From contig CM032668.1 of the NCBI GenBank assembly GCA_019095985.1, positions 20,074,119 to 20,138,118 of the forward strand: 64,000 nucleotides of DNA, written 5' to 3'. Positions 44,924 through 59,371 of this stretch are shown one piece after another (positions within the stretch are counted from its first letter, which is position 1; each line of letters starts with the position of its first letter). A model generated the notes under the pieces. The model saw only the letters and a program-made list of their open reading frames with translations, did no database searches and was not told where the DNA came from. Position numbers and translations under genes: made by a program. This DNA comes from Streblospio benedicti. Lineage: Eukaryota > Annelida > Polychaeta > Spionida > Spionidae.

Positions 44924-46455
44924 CATGTATAATATCAACTTAGATGGACTCAGCTGGTTAGATGTTACCTGTTAAATTAAAAACATAGCTTTTATAATGT
45001 GTGTATCTGAACATTGTACCATGTAACAATTACTGGGTAATCCACGTTCACGTGTATGGTGAATACTTGTGATTGTTGTCATACTTTTGACAACTTGGAG
45101 AAAATGATCACCTAATAACTCACAATGTGTCTGGCACCAGCTAGCTAGTGCCAAAGTATTTTACATGTAAAGTGTATATACAATAATGTGTATTCAGTGA
45201 TGAACGACCGAGTTATCATTGTTGCTATGTATGTGTTTTATCTATGATTGTAAATATAAGTAAACTGTTTATTGTAAACTGGTAGAATAATAACTTTAAT
45301 CGTGTGGATTTCTACAATAACGACGGGACAGTAGTTTTATGCAACAGTGCTCTGATTTTTACCTGGTTGTAAAAGGACTAAGAACTAGTTCAATTTTAAG
45401 GGAGTGTTTCCATAACATTTTAAAAGAAATATCTTGAAAACATCTTATGCTCTATCATCAAAATGTGGTAAATTAACCATAAATGATTGCCTATTGTTCC
45501 AAAAAATCGCTGACAAATTCCAGACTACATTTTCCTGCCCACGTCTTCCATTGTATCAATCTGACGCGACACCTGCGGAATGATCGATTACATTGTTTAC
45601 AATATTCCAGACGATCACAGTCATGAAATAATCCTGTCAATACGTAGTTAATTTCTCAATTACATGCATCATTCAGAATAAAACCTAGGTTTGTTGGAAT
45701 GTTTAAATTTTTAAATGTAAATTTATTTCACCGTACTAGTGAAATGTATTGTAAAATATCATACTAGAACGTTTAAAATGTGAAACATAGACATTTTAAA
45801 ATAATGCTTTCAACAATTTTCAGAGTGACTAGAAAACAACTGAAAATGCACTAAAATACACTTAACATACAGTACAAATGTACTAAAATTCATACCGAGA
45901 TGATAGTGTTGTTGATGTTTAAGGGCACAAAAATCTCATCGAAATATATTTCATAGAGACGATTCTGGCATTCAACTGACTAGATGTTTTCAATAATTAA
46001 TGGTGATGAAGCGTGATTAAATCAGAACATGTTAAGATATACAAAATGATAGATGGAAAGCACCATGTAATCATATTTCATGTATGAGACCATTTTGACA
46101 TCACCCCAAAAAGAAAAGAAAAAAGAAAAAAAAAGGAAAAACAACACAACGGATTTTTACGTCACTATAAATGTAGCCTTATTATTAAAATTAGCAAATT
46201 ATAAATAAAATTACATGCAAAAGTGAGGAATAAGTCCACTAAGTAAGTAGTTGAGTGGTGAAGTTAGGACAAAAACGGCATTTCGATAACCCATGATGGT
46301 CACTTTCACATCGATTCCACCCATCCTTGTCGACGACATCATCGTAGTACACATCACTTTGAATAGCACTGCTCAAACACAATCATCTATCAACACGTCT
46401 TACAATGCTGTCTCTTTAAAATAATCAGACAGCCATTAGAGAATCACGCCTCGGC
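44924..46455. other. 3' flank of the kinase-kelch gene
   Basis: AT-rich, with ATTAAA at 44976 and AATAAA at about 45677 as possible poly(A) signals. An A/G-rich run lies at 46110-46145. No gene seen. Confidence 0.4.
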
Positions 46456-46836
46456 ATGTGTGGCACAGTCCAATGGTTTACAATGCCACATGAAGTGGAT
46501 CAAAGCAATGCATGTCTAAATCGGGGCTGTCATTGTGCATGTCTTTGCTTTGATGATGTCTGCAATCACGTCTGCCGCAGGCTATTTTTATTGCTCCCTG
46601 AACTCGCACAAAAGCTGACTGTCCTCATTAAAACAGACCAAAGAAAAGAAGAAATCCATTGCAATAGCAAAATCTATTACAGTCCACTTCCCGGCATTGA
46701 AACTCTACCACCACCACCAGCACCACCACCACTTGCCGGTGATTCTTTCTTCCTGGATAGGAAACTGCACCTTTCAGGCCTGCTGTTTAAACTTTCTTTG
46801 AAGATTGCAGGTATGGTAGAATGCAAGTACCAATAA
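46456..46836 (+). other. Open frame of 126 codons, doubtful
   Basis: ATG-started, with a cysteine cluster (NRGCHCACLCFDDVCNHVC) early and a Pro run (PPPPAPPP) from a CCA repeat late. No splice support and no known domain. Probably chance, but it is the longest unassigned plus-strand frame in this third of the window. Confidence 0.2.
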
Positions 46837-47542
46837 GGTAGGTTTCAAGAGTCCATCCATTACTTGTATAAACTCTTGACAGGGGCAGATTAACAACACC
46901 TCAGGAACCCTTTTCACAACTGCCCCACTGCTGGAGTGGATAATGCTTGTCAAAGTGCTCTACTCATTTGGGGAAAATTTGCATTTGGGGGGCCAAATGT
47001 TCTTTACCTCAGTTTTATGATAAATTGCTCACTCACGCTAACAAACAGAAAAAAATAGCATCGTAAGGCACATGCGTATTGTTTCCAATAGGGCAGTCAT
47101 CAATGAAGGGTTTTATGCGGTTGTTGGATGAGTGCAGAAGGATTCATCTAGCTTGGCAATCAATAGCTGAAGAGTGGTGTTTGCTTTAGAACACATTTGC
47201 TGTTTTCATGTGTCCACCCATTGCTCTATGAATTTTGAACAGAATGCCAACATATGAGGCTAAAATCTCTTTTAATACGAACTTCCATCGTCACTGTATA
47301 GAACATTTTTATTCTATTAATGAAACTGTTATATATAAGCACAAATCGAAAAAAAATGTAACCTAGCACACAGCCACCTAGTCTAACAATCATCTACCAG
47401 TGTATTAATCTTACAGTGAAGCAATAGGCAATTCTTGAGACTGAATTTTCTCAACATACACTTAGAACTGCATGCTCTTGTTCGTGACTCAAAATTCAAA
47501 TTAAACATGTATTGTTTACTTGATCATAAGATATGTAATATA
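46837..47542. other. Intergenic stretch
   Basis: Nothing recognised. Confidence 0.35.
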
Positions 47543-47693
47543 CATAGGCAGATCCAAGGGGTGCCCCCCTCCCATAAAAATACCTTATTTTCATAGAGTT
47601 CTTAACATGTTTGCTATCGATCGCGCATATGAAACGCATGAGATCCCTGACGTGCGCCCCCACCCCTTTTCTCAAAACCTGGATCTGCCTGTG
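47543..47693 (-). mobile_element. Family B element, complete
   Basis: CATAGGCAGATCCAAGGGG ... GCTATCGATCGCGCATATG ... CTCAAAACCTGGATCTGCCT. Both ends are present, making it one of the best guides to the family. Confidence 0.8.
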
Positions 47694-48075
47694 GTATATA
47701 ACTATCCTGTATACATGTCCCAATACACCTTTTCTTTTCAGATAGAACCCGTATTTGCCTCAATAAGTGAGAAGGAATTATGAGACTGCTAATCCAACTT
47801 CAGCCTTTCATGTCAATTCTTTGAGCACGCGAAGGAAAGTTAAATCTTAAATGAGGCCTTTCTCACTTTTTTGTCAAACAGAATGCGAAGCTGACACGTG
47901 TCTTTCTCTGAAGTAGATTGCTGAAAAACTCGAGCATCTTTCGATTTTGGGCTAAACTTCCAGTTTGAATGTTCTCTATATACCCGAAAATCAATACCAA
48001 TATCATTTGTAGACTGTATGGACAGTGGTATTTCGTGGTGTTTCCAATGATCATGTTGTATATAATCTTATAGAT

Positions 48076-48193
48076 AATAAGCAAATCCAGGGGATACGCC
48101 CCCCTTTCCCATCAAATACTTCATTTTCACAGGATTTTTGATGAATCCCTTAAGTGCGCCCCCCCCTTTTTCCAAAAACCTGGATCTGCCTAT
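48076..48193 (-). mobile_element. Family B element, internally shortened
   Basis: AATAAGCAAATCCAGGGG ... CCCATCAAATACTTCATTTT ... CCAAAAACCTGGATCTGCC. It lacks the GATCGATGGCGG core. Confidence 0.75.
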
Positions 48194-51030
48194 GCATATG
48201 TTAATAATTTGTTGGTTTTATTTGAAATTTATACAATGGAGTTGGGCCGAGCGGTGTACACAATGATGAAACTACTAAAAACACAGTTTTAGAAACAAAT
48301 CATGCCTTTTGTATCCCATTCACAGGCGTGAACTTATTTTCTTGTGAGTCCTTTGATAATCTGTAAATATTGATGGATCTTTTGACTATAATACACAAAT
48401 ATTTGTTAAATCAAACCTACAAAAACAATTCTCAGTAGAGACAACCGAACTCTTTGAGAAAAGAATACAGACGAACAGTATGCCGTCTGTCCAATGAAGA
48501 AGAATTGGTTTCTTGTTCTTCCAAGATCAAAGTAGAAGGTTTAAATACCCTCTTCTCTGATATGAGGTGTTAATGACTGTGTGACGTTTTCCTTCAATTT
48601 CCAAAACATGCTGTTGGCAATCTACAGTTCAGCATTGACAATTTTAAGACTTTGATTTTGTTAGAGCAGTTGCTAATATTTGTCCCAATTCATTAAAATG
48701 TCTTCAATGTAGTACTGCACTAAATATTATATATTAGTCACATTAAGATTAATACAGGTTGCTCTAAATATTGCACACGTAATTAATTATCAGGTGCAAA
48801 CTATGGTGCAAGTAACTGGTACAAGTCATCACTCTAAAGGAGACTCTTAATTAGCCAACAATTAGTCTAATACCAGGTCTACTCCTTGCAAATTATGGCC
48901 GCAAACATTTAAGGTTCAATCTCCTTTTAAATGTCAAAGAAATGAAACCATTACTGGTGGTGGCCCTACAGCCTGATCCGCCGGCTTCCTTGCAATATAG
49001 TCAACTTGTCGAAAAATGCCGCCATAGGTTACAGTCAAATACTTGACTCTTTGTCATATAAGTCATGTAACAATTTCAAACATTTTGAAGCAACATCCAC
49101 ACTAAGAATAGATAGACTGTGTAACACGAAGCATATCCAATTGGCTCGTGCGTAACATTATAATTTTAGCACAGTTACGATCAACTTACATGTTGTGTGT
49201 ATCATTCCAGAGTCCATATGACATTTCTTACTTTTATTTTAATCAGAAGAAGCTAATATGAACGACTTCATAGAAGCGTACGGAATTTTGTTTCATAGCA
49301 AGTTTTTTCGTCCATTTAATTTGATTTCTATTCTTAGTTTATACGACTTAAATGTTACCAATTTTCTTCTGTTGCTATATTTTAGGCAGCATTTTAGTTT
49401 TTTTATCTAAAAATGCATCTGCTCCAAGAATTGCAGAAGAAATACACTGCTGTAGGGCCCAATTCAGCCCAAACTCGTATACACCTGTACATGCTTTAAA
49501 AGTGGCTTTGTGGCATTTGGTCCTAGCACCCCAATTACAAGCACGTGATCTTCATGATTTTTGTTTCCCTTGATAACCAGCAGACATGATAAGTAAACCC
49601 TAACCATCTAAAGTTATCACAACAATTTCCACCCTTCAAATATGTTATAATTGAGGCTCCATTCACAATACCCTTCACAGCCGTGTCTAGTACCACCAAT
49701 TCTGGCGTGAAGCATATTATGTTCTAACATCTGATATAACACTCCTATTATTTGAGTATAAAAACAACCCCATCCATACAACGCTACTTCAATGTTACCA
49801 CCCAAACTATTCTGTTTTTAAGAAATTCATCTAGGAAACACGCTGCCTCAGCTGCTTACACACTATCACAGCGTCTGATATATGCCCAAACATCTCAAAG
49901 CTTTAATGGGATCAAAATCCAGGCCAATTGTATTGAATAAGTCAAATATTGTTTTCTCTCTCTATCTCTCCGTTTTGTTTAGTGTAACAATCCCATGAGT
50001 TACTGGGTATTAAAAATGTTGCTGTCGCTTTGAAATGCAAATTCATGAAACCACTGTCCGCAATAAATCAGGCCTTTCTATGTATGGACAACAGAATGAC
50101 GTTTCAATTTACTTCCAAATTTTCATTTTTTTATACAGACATGTTTATAGCCGGTTGTTCTTGCCACGTTCAGTTATCGTCTCATGAGCTTTGTTTTTAC
50201 AGAGCCTTCACATGTCTCCGTATACCATAACATCACCACCAACCAGACAAGCAACACCACTACATTACAGTAGACTATATTAAGTTTCTAGACCTTAATA
50301 CTAATGCCTATGAAAGGAAGATATGCGCGGCAGTGTATACCAAAACAGTTCTCCATAAGTACAGGGAGGTCCTGAACATTCCAGCCATGTGTGGCAATGT
50401 TCTGATCATCGCCTATGACGTCATGCCATAATCACATGACGAATAGGCGATACCGGGTAGAATGTTACAACCGGCGAGCATATGAACATGCTGGTTGGAT
50501 CCTCTGCAGAGAGTATTTAGTGCTTTGTCGATGCTGATATCGGCAGCAGTGTTGGATGATTGTGATGGTATTAATCCAGCAGCTAAATGATGGAAACAAC
50601 AGAATGTGAAGCGTTTGCAAAACCCATGGTTTTTTACGCATCCCTACACCCAACAATCGGACCACCGCTGCACCCAGGAGAACCAGCTATGCACCTAGTG
50701 CAATTTATTTTCATGTACTTGGAAATTCACTTATATTTTTACGTTTGTCTGTACCTTCGTCTGCTATGATATTTGTATTTGTTTGCCCTTTGGCCATATG
50801 TAGCAATGCAATTACTTCTTCACCTGTTTTGTTTCTATTTAATAAAGTGATGACTTTACATTTGCGCTACGGCGTTTTCCCATCATGTCTTCCTACTTGC
50901 TCATAGTGGAAGGAAAGCGAAAGTACAGGTTCCTATTAGTTTGTACATGTATGTTTACAAACCCAGATGAACATGTCGGGTAATCAGTGTATAAGATATG
51001 ACTTATGGGTACATGTACTTGGTGTACCAC
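48194..51030. other. AT-rich intergenic stretch
   Basis: No gene or known repeat recognised over about 2.8 kb. Confidence 0.4.
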
Positions 51031-51165
51031 TGGCAGTCTAGGTTTCTGGAAAAGGGCGTGGAGCACACCCATTGCAGTTCAAGGATTTTTTACGCGCGAT
51101 GGAAGGCGGACATGCCAAAAACCCCATGAAAATGAAGTATTTTGGTGCGAAAAGGAGGGTGGGTG
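51031..51165 (+). mobile_element. Family B element, right end missing
   Basis: TGGCAGTCTAGGTTTCTGG, TACGCGCGATGGAAGGCGGA, ATGAAGTATTTTGGTGCG. Confidence 0.65.
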
Positions 51166-51647
51166 GGCGCTAATGTATCTGTTAATGTATACAAACATAC
51201 ATGAATACACTCCCAAGGGAGTAACTCTAAAAGCTGATGTAGCCATCAGAGAGCAGCAGTAGAGATCTTGAACCTTTCACCACGTGTACATGTATATTAG
51301 ACAGCTCAATAGCATATGAATTTATAACAGATAAACATGGTGCTCTTTTTGTAGGGCCAATGCATCGTTACATCCGTTTGTAGGACAGCATTTGATTGCC
51401 TGCTGTGTTTTATGATATTGCTGAAAATGGAAATGTGAACGTAAACCGTCATTTATATGCGCGCGGTTTGAATGTAGTTGTGGGATGTGATTATATGTAC
51501 ATGTATGTCTAGGTGATGTGGTTGTTGGTTGCTGGGTGGTTTTATAGACGATTGTTACTATCAGTATGGAAAAAAAAACAGTGTGCATATTCCATTATTA
51601 TTCTATTACTAATTTCATGTATCCTATACATAGCATATGGTCTCATT

Positions 51648-51799
51648 TTGTATTCTGTTGTTCTGTCTATAACAATGTTATGATTAGGGCTTTGTAGAGC
51701 CGAAAAGCTTAAATAAAACCTTTTAAGAACAAACTTTGACCAATTTTATGTGTTTGGAGATTATCATTTGATAGCATAGACAGAACAACAGAATACAAA
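51648..51799. repeat. Foldback element with a GAGCCGAAAAGC stem-loop motif
   Basis: TATTCTGTTGTTCTGTCTAT near 51650 pairs with ATAGACAGAACAACAGAATA near 51776. Between them GGGCTTTGTAGAGCCGAAAA is followed by TTAAATAAAA. Confidence 0.6.
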
Positions 51800-51943
51800 A
51801 TATTATTATTCTATTATATCTATATTTCTCCCGATGATGATGGCGATTTACGGATAAGTAGTTATAAGTAGTTGAATGGTGAAAAATTGTGTTGTTGAGC
51901 AAACTCACCCTCAGTTGTCTCTATGGTTGGACCTATTCACGGG

Positions 51944-52111
51944 TACAGTAGAATCTTCCATTGAGACCGCCTCTCTATTAAGACCACCTCTATAATTTCA
52001 CGGTCCCAAACTATCAAAAAGCTATCAAAAAGAACCTCTGGAGACCACCTCTACATTTAGACCACCTAACACTGGTCCAAAACGTGGTCCTAATAGAGAG
52101 ATTCTACTATA
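51944..52111 (-). mobile_element. MITE family A
   Basis: TACAGTAGAATCTTCCATTG to AGAGAGATTCTACTATA. Confidence 0.8.
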
Positions 52112-52837
52112 CATAAACCACGAGGGATTGCTGCATGCTCAATGAATAATACTAATATAAAGTGTTGTATGCTCATCAGAGAAGATGAGGACACGATGGT
52201 GTCACCATTGTTGTTTTGGCAGCTGGTATACACACACCATACCTCGCTTCCAGCACCATAGTCCACCAAGCCCAGTGATTTAATTCTACTTCTAAAGAGA
52301 ACGTAGATATGTAGACCTTGGTAAAGTTCTGCGGAAATCGAACATTTGGATTTACGGATATTTGCAAATATCCAATCAGCAGATATAGCAAGGTAATATG
52401 TAAACTGTATACCACTACGTTGTCACTATTACACGATACCAAATGTCTACTCCTGTGATTATGAGCAAGACTGTCACATTATAAAACTATCCTTCAAAAC
52501 CATTCTATATCATTACTCATTTGATCGAACAGTCAATCAATCTGCTAAACCATCAATCAAGGAATCAAACAATAAATCAGTTATCTCCACGTGCTGGGCT
52601 TAGTGGTAAACAGTGCTAAGTCAAGTCGATGATGTAAAGAGACTTGTTATCTTTAAGCTTTTATAGAGCTTTTATCAGCTTGCACCTGAATACATCAGAC
52701 AGTAATTAGGATGTTTGCCTATTTTTGACGTCACACCTGGCTACAATGACTTTCAAGAAGTGCAGCAAGGTTAGAACTCATTAAATGGAACAGGCATTAG
52801 TTGTGGTACTTATTCTGTTGAAGAAAAGAACATCAAG

Positions 52838-53019
52838 TACAGTAGAACCTCTCTATTAGGACCACCTTTGAGACACGTGTTAGGTGGTCTCAATAGAGAG
52901 GTGGTCTCTATAGAGAGGTTCATTTTGGTTGTTTTATGAATTGTTGGAGCCGTGAAAAGTGGTCTTATTATAGATCTGATCACAATAGAGAGGTAGTCCT
53001 AATTGGTGATTCTACTGTA
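52838..53019 (+). mobile_element. MITE family A, complete
   Basis: TACAGTAGAACCTCTCTATTA to CTAATTGGTGATTCTACTGTA. Confidence 0.85.
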
Positions 53020-55854
53020 TTATAGATTGAAGATATCCATGTGATATCCGAATTCTAGAATTTGGGCCACTGTTGCATATTGTATCAATACATGGATGCC
53101 TTGCGCAAGGCACAAGTTGCTATCAAACACATTCTCTATAGAAGTGTATCTACAGGTCTAACAGGGTGTTAACTGCATTGTCTCAAATCACGTACCAAGC
53201 TAATTATATAACAGTGAGTCAAAGAAGTGAATACAATAGGTTAAATATGTTCATGTGCTTTGTATCTATGCAGTGTGTGTGTTTAATGTGTATTCTAGAT
53301 TGTTTAGAGTACATTAGAGATTCCAGAGGTCGCTACAACTCATTTCCCGTTCAATATAAATCTGAATATGTCACTCACCGCCCATTTCCCCTGACACCCA
53401 CATATTACATTGACACCAGTTTACCTCTTATTAATAAATTGATTGATAACGGAAGTAAAGTGGACAGTTTCCATGTGCTTTGTAAATGTGCTAAATGGCT
53501 CTAACAAGACCTACATGGGATCTATACTTTAATCAAATCACAGGGTTTTTCTATTGCCTTGACGGCTTGACCACTTGGAAAGGTGCGAAAGGACGCAATT
53601 TCAACATGGATTGTAGGATAAATCCGGTGTATTTGGTCAACTTGCACAAATAGTCATACTACCCTTTTCTGGAGACATTCACTGTATAAGTGTTAAAATA
53701 ATATATTGCATATTAAATGACATACTAAAAGTACACGTGAGTAAGTTTAACACAGTCTTCTCTCGTTTGTTAACAGTAAGTCGGTGAGACCCGAAGTAGT
53801 CTAGTGGGATTTAGACTATTTCATACTGCCATGTTCTGTTTTACACGGTCGTATTTAAATTAGCATTGTCTGGTGAGTTGAAAATCAGTAAATGATTGTG
53901 AGCATTTCACCTTTATCATCAAACATTTTCGCAGTATGTTTTTGCATTGCATAGCACATCTTTCCTATTGTTTTCCAATTGTACGGCCAGTTGCTTTGAA
54001 CACCAACACCATGTCCACGCATTAGCAAGGATATGCCTATTGCCCCTGCGTGCCTAACTGTACTTGATTTCTTCCAGATAACTTTAAGTTATGAATTTCA
54101 TGTAGATACTAAATCCGTACCAACACCCCACAATGTCCTTTGGCAGTATCATCATCGACTAAGTACAACCTCTACCAACTAAATGACATACGTCAGCCCA
54201 TAAAGTTCAAATATGGATCTCAATGTTGTTTTGGAAACCGTTTTTTATAATCAAGTCACTTTGTGAAGAACATAAACATACTTGTTTTGTAAAACTCTTT
54301 CTAAGATTAACTTTGAACACTGTATACGTCCTTATTGTGTGCAATCTACTTAGATTGCTATCTCTGGAAGTGCCCAGATTTGTTTTGGTGTCCCTTGAGG
54401 GACTATAACGTGATTTGTTCATTTGCCATGTACTCTTATCTTTAAGAAAGATAAACCATGGCTCATATTTATTATATATTGATAACAAGATAACGGTATC
54501 TTTACTTTATTGAAACATATGAATTCAATGTTTCCGATATGAATGCAATTAAACTATAAATACGTTTTGTGTCAATTGAATTTATTGAAATTCTTTTACA
54601 TCTAATAGCTGATACCACGTTATAACTAGGGCTGTGCTATCTCGAATCAGTATTATAACTATTATCATCAAATGTTAAAAACATATCACGATATGTAATA
54701 TATGTAATATATATATGTAACATAAATCACAACACAATAAAACTCCTACTTCACACACTAAACAAATTGATGAAAAAAGAATGTTTAAAGCAAAATATAA
54801 ATCTTTTTTTATGAACAAAAATTAGATACGGACGCCAGCGTATGTTTTAATCAACCTCTTTGTTAACTAGATTCTTTAGTCAAAAAGCAACAACTTTTTA
54901 TTCGATGGCGTATTGCTATCGTTAAAGGTAAGTATGGAAAAAAAGTAGATGTGTTTTTTAGTCCCAACGCGTTTACTTATTTTTGCTATTTTGTTTTGTT
55001 TTTGCACAATTTGCACCCGTTGTCAGAAAAATAAGAATTTTCCAAGTACTATTGCTGACCTGTGTTGTACTAGTCAAAGTTTTGCATGTTTTATGTTTCT
55101 AAGTTACGTTCCATTTTATTTTCAAACTGTTGCAGTGTCCATTTTAACAGGTGGAATAATGAATACATAATATAAAATCGTATGAAAACCAAAAGTGAAA
55201 AAAATTAACTTGTATATACCTCAAGCATAGCCTGTATACTATTACAATAGCAGTGAAAATGACTTCATGAAAGTTACTTAGGCATATTTGCAGGTCTTGG
55301 ACGGCATTAGCTTATATTCATGGAGTGTGAGAATAGCCGCAAGACGTTGAAACAAATCCGAGCTGGAAGACAAGACAGACACTGTCTTGGTTTCAATATA
55401 TTGTACTATCAATTACCCCAAACCATAGAGTAGTATACAAAGGATATTTACATTGCCACTTTCTCAATTGCGCTGACTCTGGGAAAAATGTACAAGCAGT
55501 GGAGGTTTTAACATATTAACATTATGTCCCAGAGCTGCGCAAGACGGCTTTGCTTATGCTATGTTATTCATAGAACATGGAACAATGATGCTTTATGCAG
55601 ACCTACATCTTAATTAAAAGTTGTGCACACTTTGATTTTTTAAATGATTAAGGTGACTAAGAACACACTCTGATTGCAAGTGAAAGTGCGGAATACACCC
55701 TTGTTTGATCTCTGTAGCGATTGCCAAGACCATTTTTTAACCGTGGCAAACATCTATTAAAACTATCTTATCAAAATGGGAAATGATGGGATGGATGAAG
55801 TTTGTTCCCAATGCTGGACTGAGGCACAGGTTTATAGAATCAACACTCACCACA
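53020..55854. other. AT-rich intergenic stretch
   Basis: Open frames at 53166-53504 and 54949-55170 have no recognisable content. Nothing else seen. Confidence 0.35.
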
Positions 55855-56041
55855 TACAGTAGAACCTCTCTATTGGGACCACCTTTGGGACCAGTTTAGT
55901 TTTAGGTGGTCTCAGTAGAGAGGTGGTCTCTATACAGAGGTTCATTATGATAGCTTTATGATGGTTTGGGACAGTGAAAAGTGGTCTTGTTATAGAGGTG
56001 GTCTCAATAGAGAGATGGTTTTAATTGGAAGTTCTACTGTA
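55855..56041 (+). mobile_element. MITE family A, complete and little diverged
   Basis: TACAGTAGAACCTCTCTATTG to TTAATTGGAAGTTCTACTGTA. The best-preserved copy: internal GGTGGTCTCAGTAGAGAGG and GGTGGTCTCAATAGAGAG repeats are clear. Confidence 0.88.
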
Positions 56042-56218
56042 ATTATATAGCCCTACACAGTGTTTATATGTTATGAGTATAGGTGTGAATATAAGATATA
56101 TCTAATCAAGTCCATGGACAATAAATGTAAACAACCAGATATGAACTATCTCTCAATAAACTTCCTACATTCAACATAGAAAATCATGATCTTCCATATG
56201 TATCATAAATATCATATG

Positions 56219-56422
56219 TTTTGATATCTTTGTCTTTTTCTGTATTTGTTTGGAGACTATTAGTGAATAATTTAGAAATTTGAAATTTCTTAATTTAATT
56301 TAAAACAATATCCTACGTTTCGACACTTAAGTATTGTTTTAAATAGAATTAATAAATTTCAAATTTCTAAATTATTCACCAATACTCTCCAAACAATACA
56401 GAATAAGACAAAGATATCAAAA
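56219..56422. repeat. Foldback element, 92-bp arms
   Basis: 56219-56310 (TTTTGATATCTTTGTCTTTT... to AAAACAATA) pairs with 56331-56422 around a 20-bp loop containing CCTACGTTTCGACAC. High identity between arms. Confidence 0.8.
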
Positions 56423-57540
56423 TGAGACCATCTGTAATGTCCAAAATAAAACTATTTGCATATAAACATCATATATGTATCATAGTAGATTGGAAACCAA
56501 TTTCTATCATACATTCTACTAGTTGACTGATAACCTCAATGTAAAACATTTAGCAACTGAAGTGAATAGGTTCATATGTTGACGGTGACAACAGTTAGTG
56601 CGATAAAGATCAGACCCAACACATTAGACAGACATATCTGGACTTACTAAAGCATGCCACAAAACCATAAAGTAGACAATGTCGAATGTAAATAAGGTAC
56701 TTCCAAATTAATAATCTATTTTTTGGTTGTTGCTGACTTAGAAATAACGATGATTTGATAGTCTTTGCTTGACGTGTTGTACCTCGGCCTGTTTTGCAAA
56801 TTTATTGTTTTATAAAGTGAATGTTGTTCATGGACATGACTTAACTAATGTAGTATAGTATACATACACCAGATAATACACGATACACATCACTATTTGT
56901 AATCAGTAAGATTATCTGTATATTAGTGATAATCTTGCAAAGAAAAGTGTCAAGTAAAACGGTTATATAGGGGCTAGGGGCGCACGCTGAATGCAAATTA
57001 TAGTGACAGATAAAGATAGTCTAGATATTTAGATTCTATATAAAGCTGTAAATGTGCATGCAATTGGTACTGGTAAGATTAAGGACCAGGTAAGGTTGGG
57101 TACTAACATAAACTGGATGGGAATTGATGCAGTGACTATGTTTTTCATCAGTATACACATAATTATACATATTTACACATTATTATTATATATTAACTGA
57201 TTCACTAAGCTCAGTCTATGTGTATGACACAATTCACTATGTATGTGTATCGCCGTATCCCAGGAGAGAGGGTAATACGGTGCGACTAAATGGTTTAGAG
57301 AGCACCATGACGCATTGTTTCTGTCTGGGTTTGCCTGTTTTCAAACACTGCACTCACAGAGCTTCCATTGCTGCACTTCGGTACGAATAACTCTTTTTTG
57401 TATTTTAAATTACGTCCGTACCTCAAAATGAGCTAAATGCACACGAGCTTACTAATACAGGCTTGTTTCTAATCAGAGTAGGACAGTTTAGTCCATGAAT
57501 ATGTGAAATTACAATTAGAAGTGACTTATCTTCATATAGT
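56423..57540. other. AT-rich intergenic stretch
   Basis: Nothing recognised. Confidence 0.35.
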
Positions 57541-57880
57541 GTGCTTCCGTGGCCGAGTGAATAAGGAGTTGGACTCGTGACCTGAAGGTCGCGGGGTTCG
57601 ATTCCCGGTGGTGGTGGGTGTTGAGAAAACCTACCTCTAACAAGTGGTAAAATGCTGCGTGGTACCTATACAATACGTGGGTACAGGTCGGGCTAGTGAA
57701 AGTCAGCGTGAGTGATAAGCACGTCTGCACCACGGTAGCAATGTGTTGTATGCTCCCCAGGGAGCTGAGAAAGATGTAGTTTGACAAGGATGCCAATGAC
57801 CTGGTGTAGATGTTAAATTGCTGGAACGCGACAAACTGTGAATTGCGACTGTAAATAAGCACATTTACGTTTACATTTAG
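57541..57880 (+). mobile_element. SINE family C
   Basis: GTGCTTCCGTGGCCGAGTGA, GGGGTTCGATTCCCGGTGG, GGTGGTGGGTGTTGAGAAAA, AATGACCTGGTGTAGATG, GCGACTGTAAATAAGCACAT. The middle part differs from the 33601 copy. Confidence 0.8.
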
Positions 57881-59371
57881 TATAGGTTTTGTATTAGTAA
57901 AGTAATCTAAAGCTATTCTGAGCTGGTACATAAATGTTATTGTATAAACCTGCCTTCTTCCATACATGTTCATAGATAGCTTCCAATCAAAACATTACAT
58001 TGATAAGACGTTCATGGAAGCCATGGGTAGAGGTGTTGTGCTTCACACTACTGAAATAAACTGGCTGAGAAGTGTTTTAGCAGGACAAAACATATGATGA
58101 GATAAGCACTTGTCCGCGTTCATTGTTCGTGAACCCTACCAGGTTAATTTATGAAACGTGTTCTCCAATTAATCTGAACTGTGTAGCCAAATCAGTGAAT
58201 TAAACCCTCGCGGCTCAAGAGTCAAATCACTGAAAACGCATTGTCCACAGCTAATTCAACAAGTAAAAGTTGGGTTATTTTCTTCAATGTCAAATACAAC
58301 AGTCCACACTGATATATTTTTTATTATGTAATTATTTATGTCATGCATGTCAACACTGATTTTTTTACAGTTTTCAAGTTGGACGGACTTCATACATCAA
58401 AACATGGGTTCTCTTCATTTATTCGTGAACGGTTTTGTGCATTACTTAACCTACAGCAATAATAACTTAATTGACCATTGTTTTCAACATATTTTGAGTG
58501 TGGTGGTAATAAAAATGTGAAAAAACTGTCTAGATTCGTCAGCGTCTTAACGTGCTCTTTCACCAGAGAAAGAGGGGGCGGGACGATCAGTGTATTCTAA
58601 ACAAGTTTTCACGTCAATACTGATGAAAGCAAGCGCACGAAGAACAAATAAACCTGTAAAAGATAATGTCCAATTACGTGGTATGGTCAAAAAGCGTGAA
58701 TATGCCCTGGGAAAGGGATTGCAGGCGAGTGTAAAAAAATAAAAGAATAAATAGATAATAAAAAAAATAAAATACACAAAAAAATGTGCCACTGCTCCCT
58801 AGGCGTAATTATATATAGATGTCTACTGCACGTGCACTACTTACCCCTTATCTGACACATATCACCAAGCGTAAGTACCTATCCGGGGCCGTTATGTATA
58901 AATCTTAAAACATACGTTTTACGTTCTTATTATTGAAAAAAAATGCACGCACACTATAACAATTTATCATATGGTTTATAACAATGTAAATATGCATTTA
59001 TAGAAGTCGTGTATTAAATTGTGTTTTGCATAGAAATTCAATATAATAAAGAGGCGACTAGGAACAAGAAGTATTATTATAATGAATTTTCAGTAGAAAA
59101 AGATTGAATAGAATAACTAAAATCAAATGACTTTTTGAAAATGTAATCATTAAGTTGATTACATTGAAACAAAAATATAAATATCTCCCACACCTCGTCT
59201 CTCTGTGAGAGTCGTCCCCATTTGGAAAGTATGTTGAAAACAATGGTTATATTATTATATTGCTGTAGGTTAAGTACTGCACACAAAAACGTTCGCGAAT
59301 AAATGATGAGGACCCATGTTTTGACTTCATCGAGTCACTTTCTCGTAGTAACAACATCTATCAATTTTAAT
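57881..59371. other. AT-rich intergenic stretch
   Basis: No gene recognised. Confidence 0.35.
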
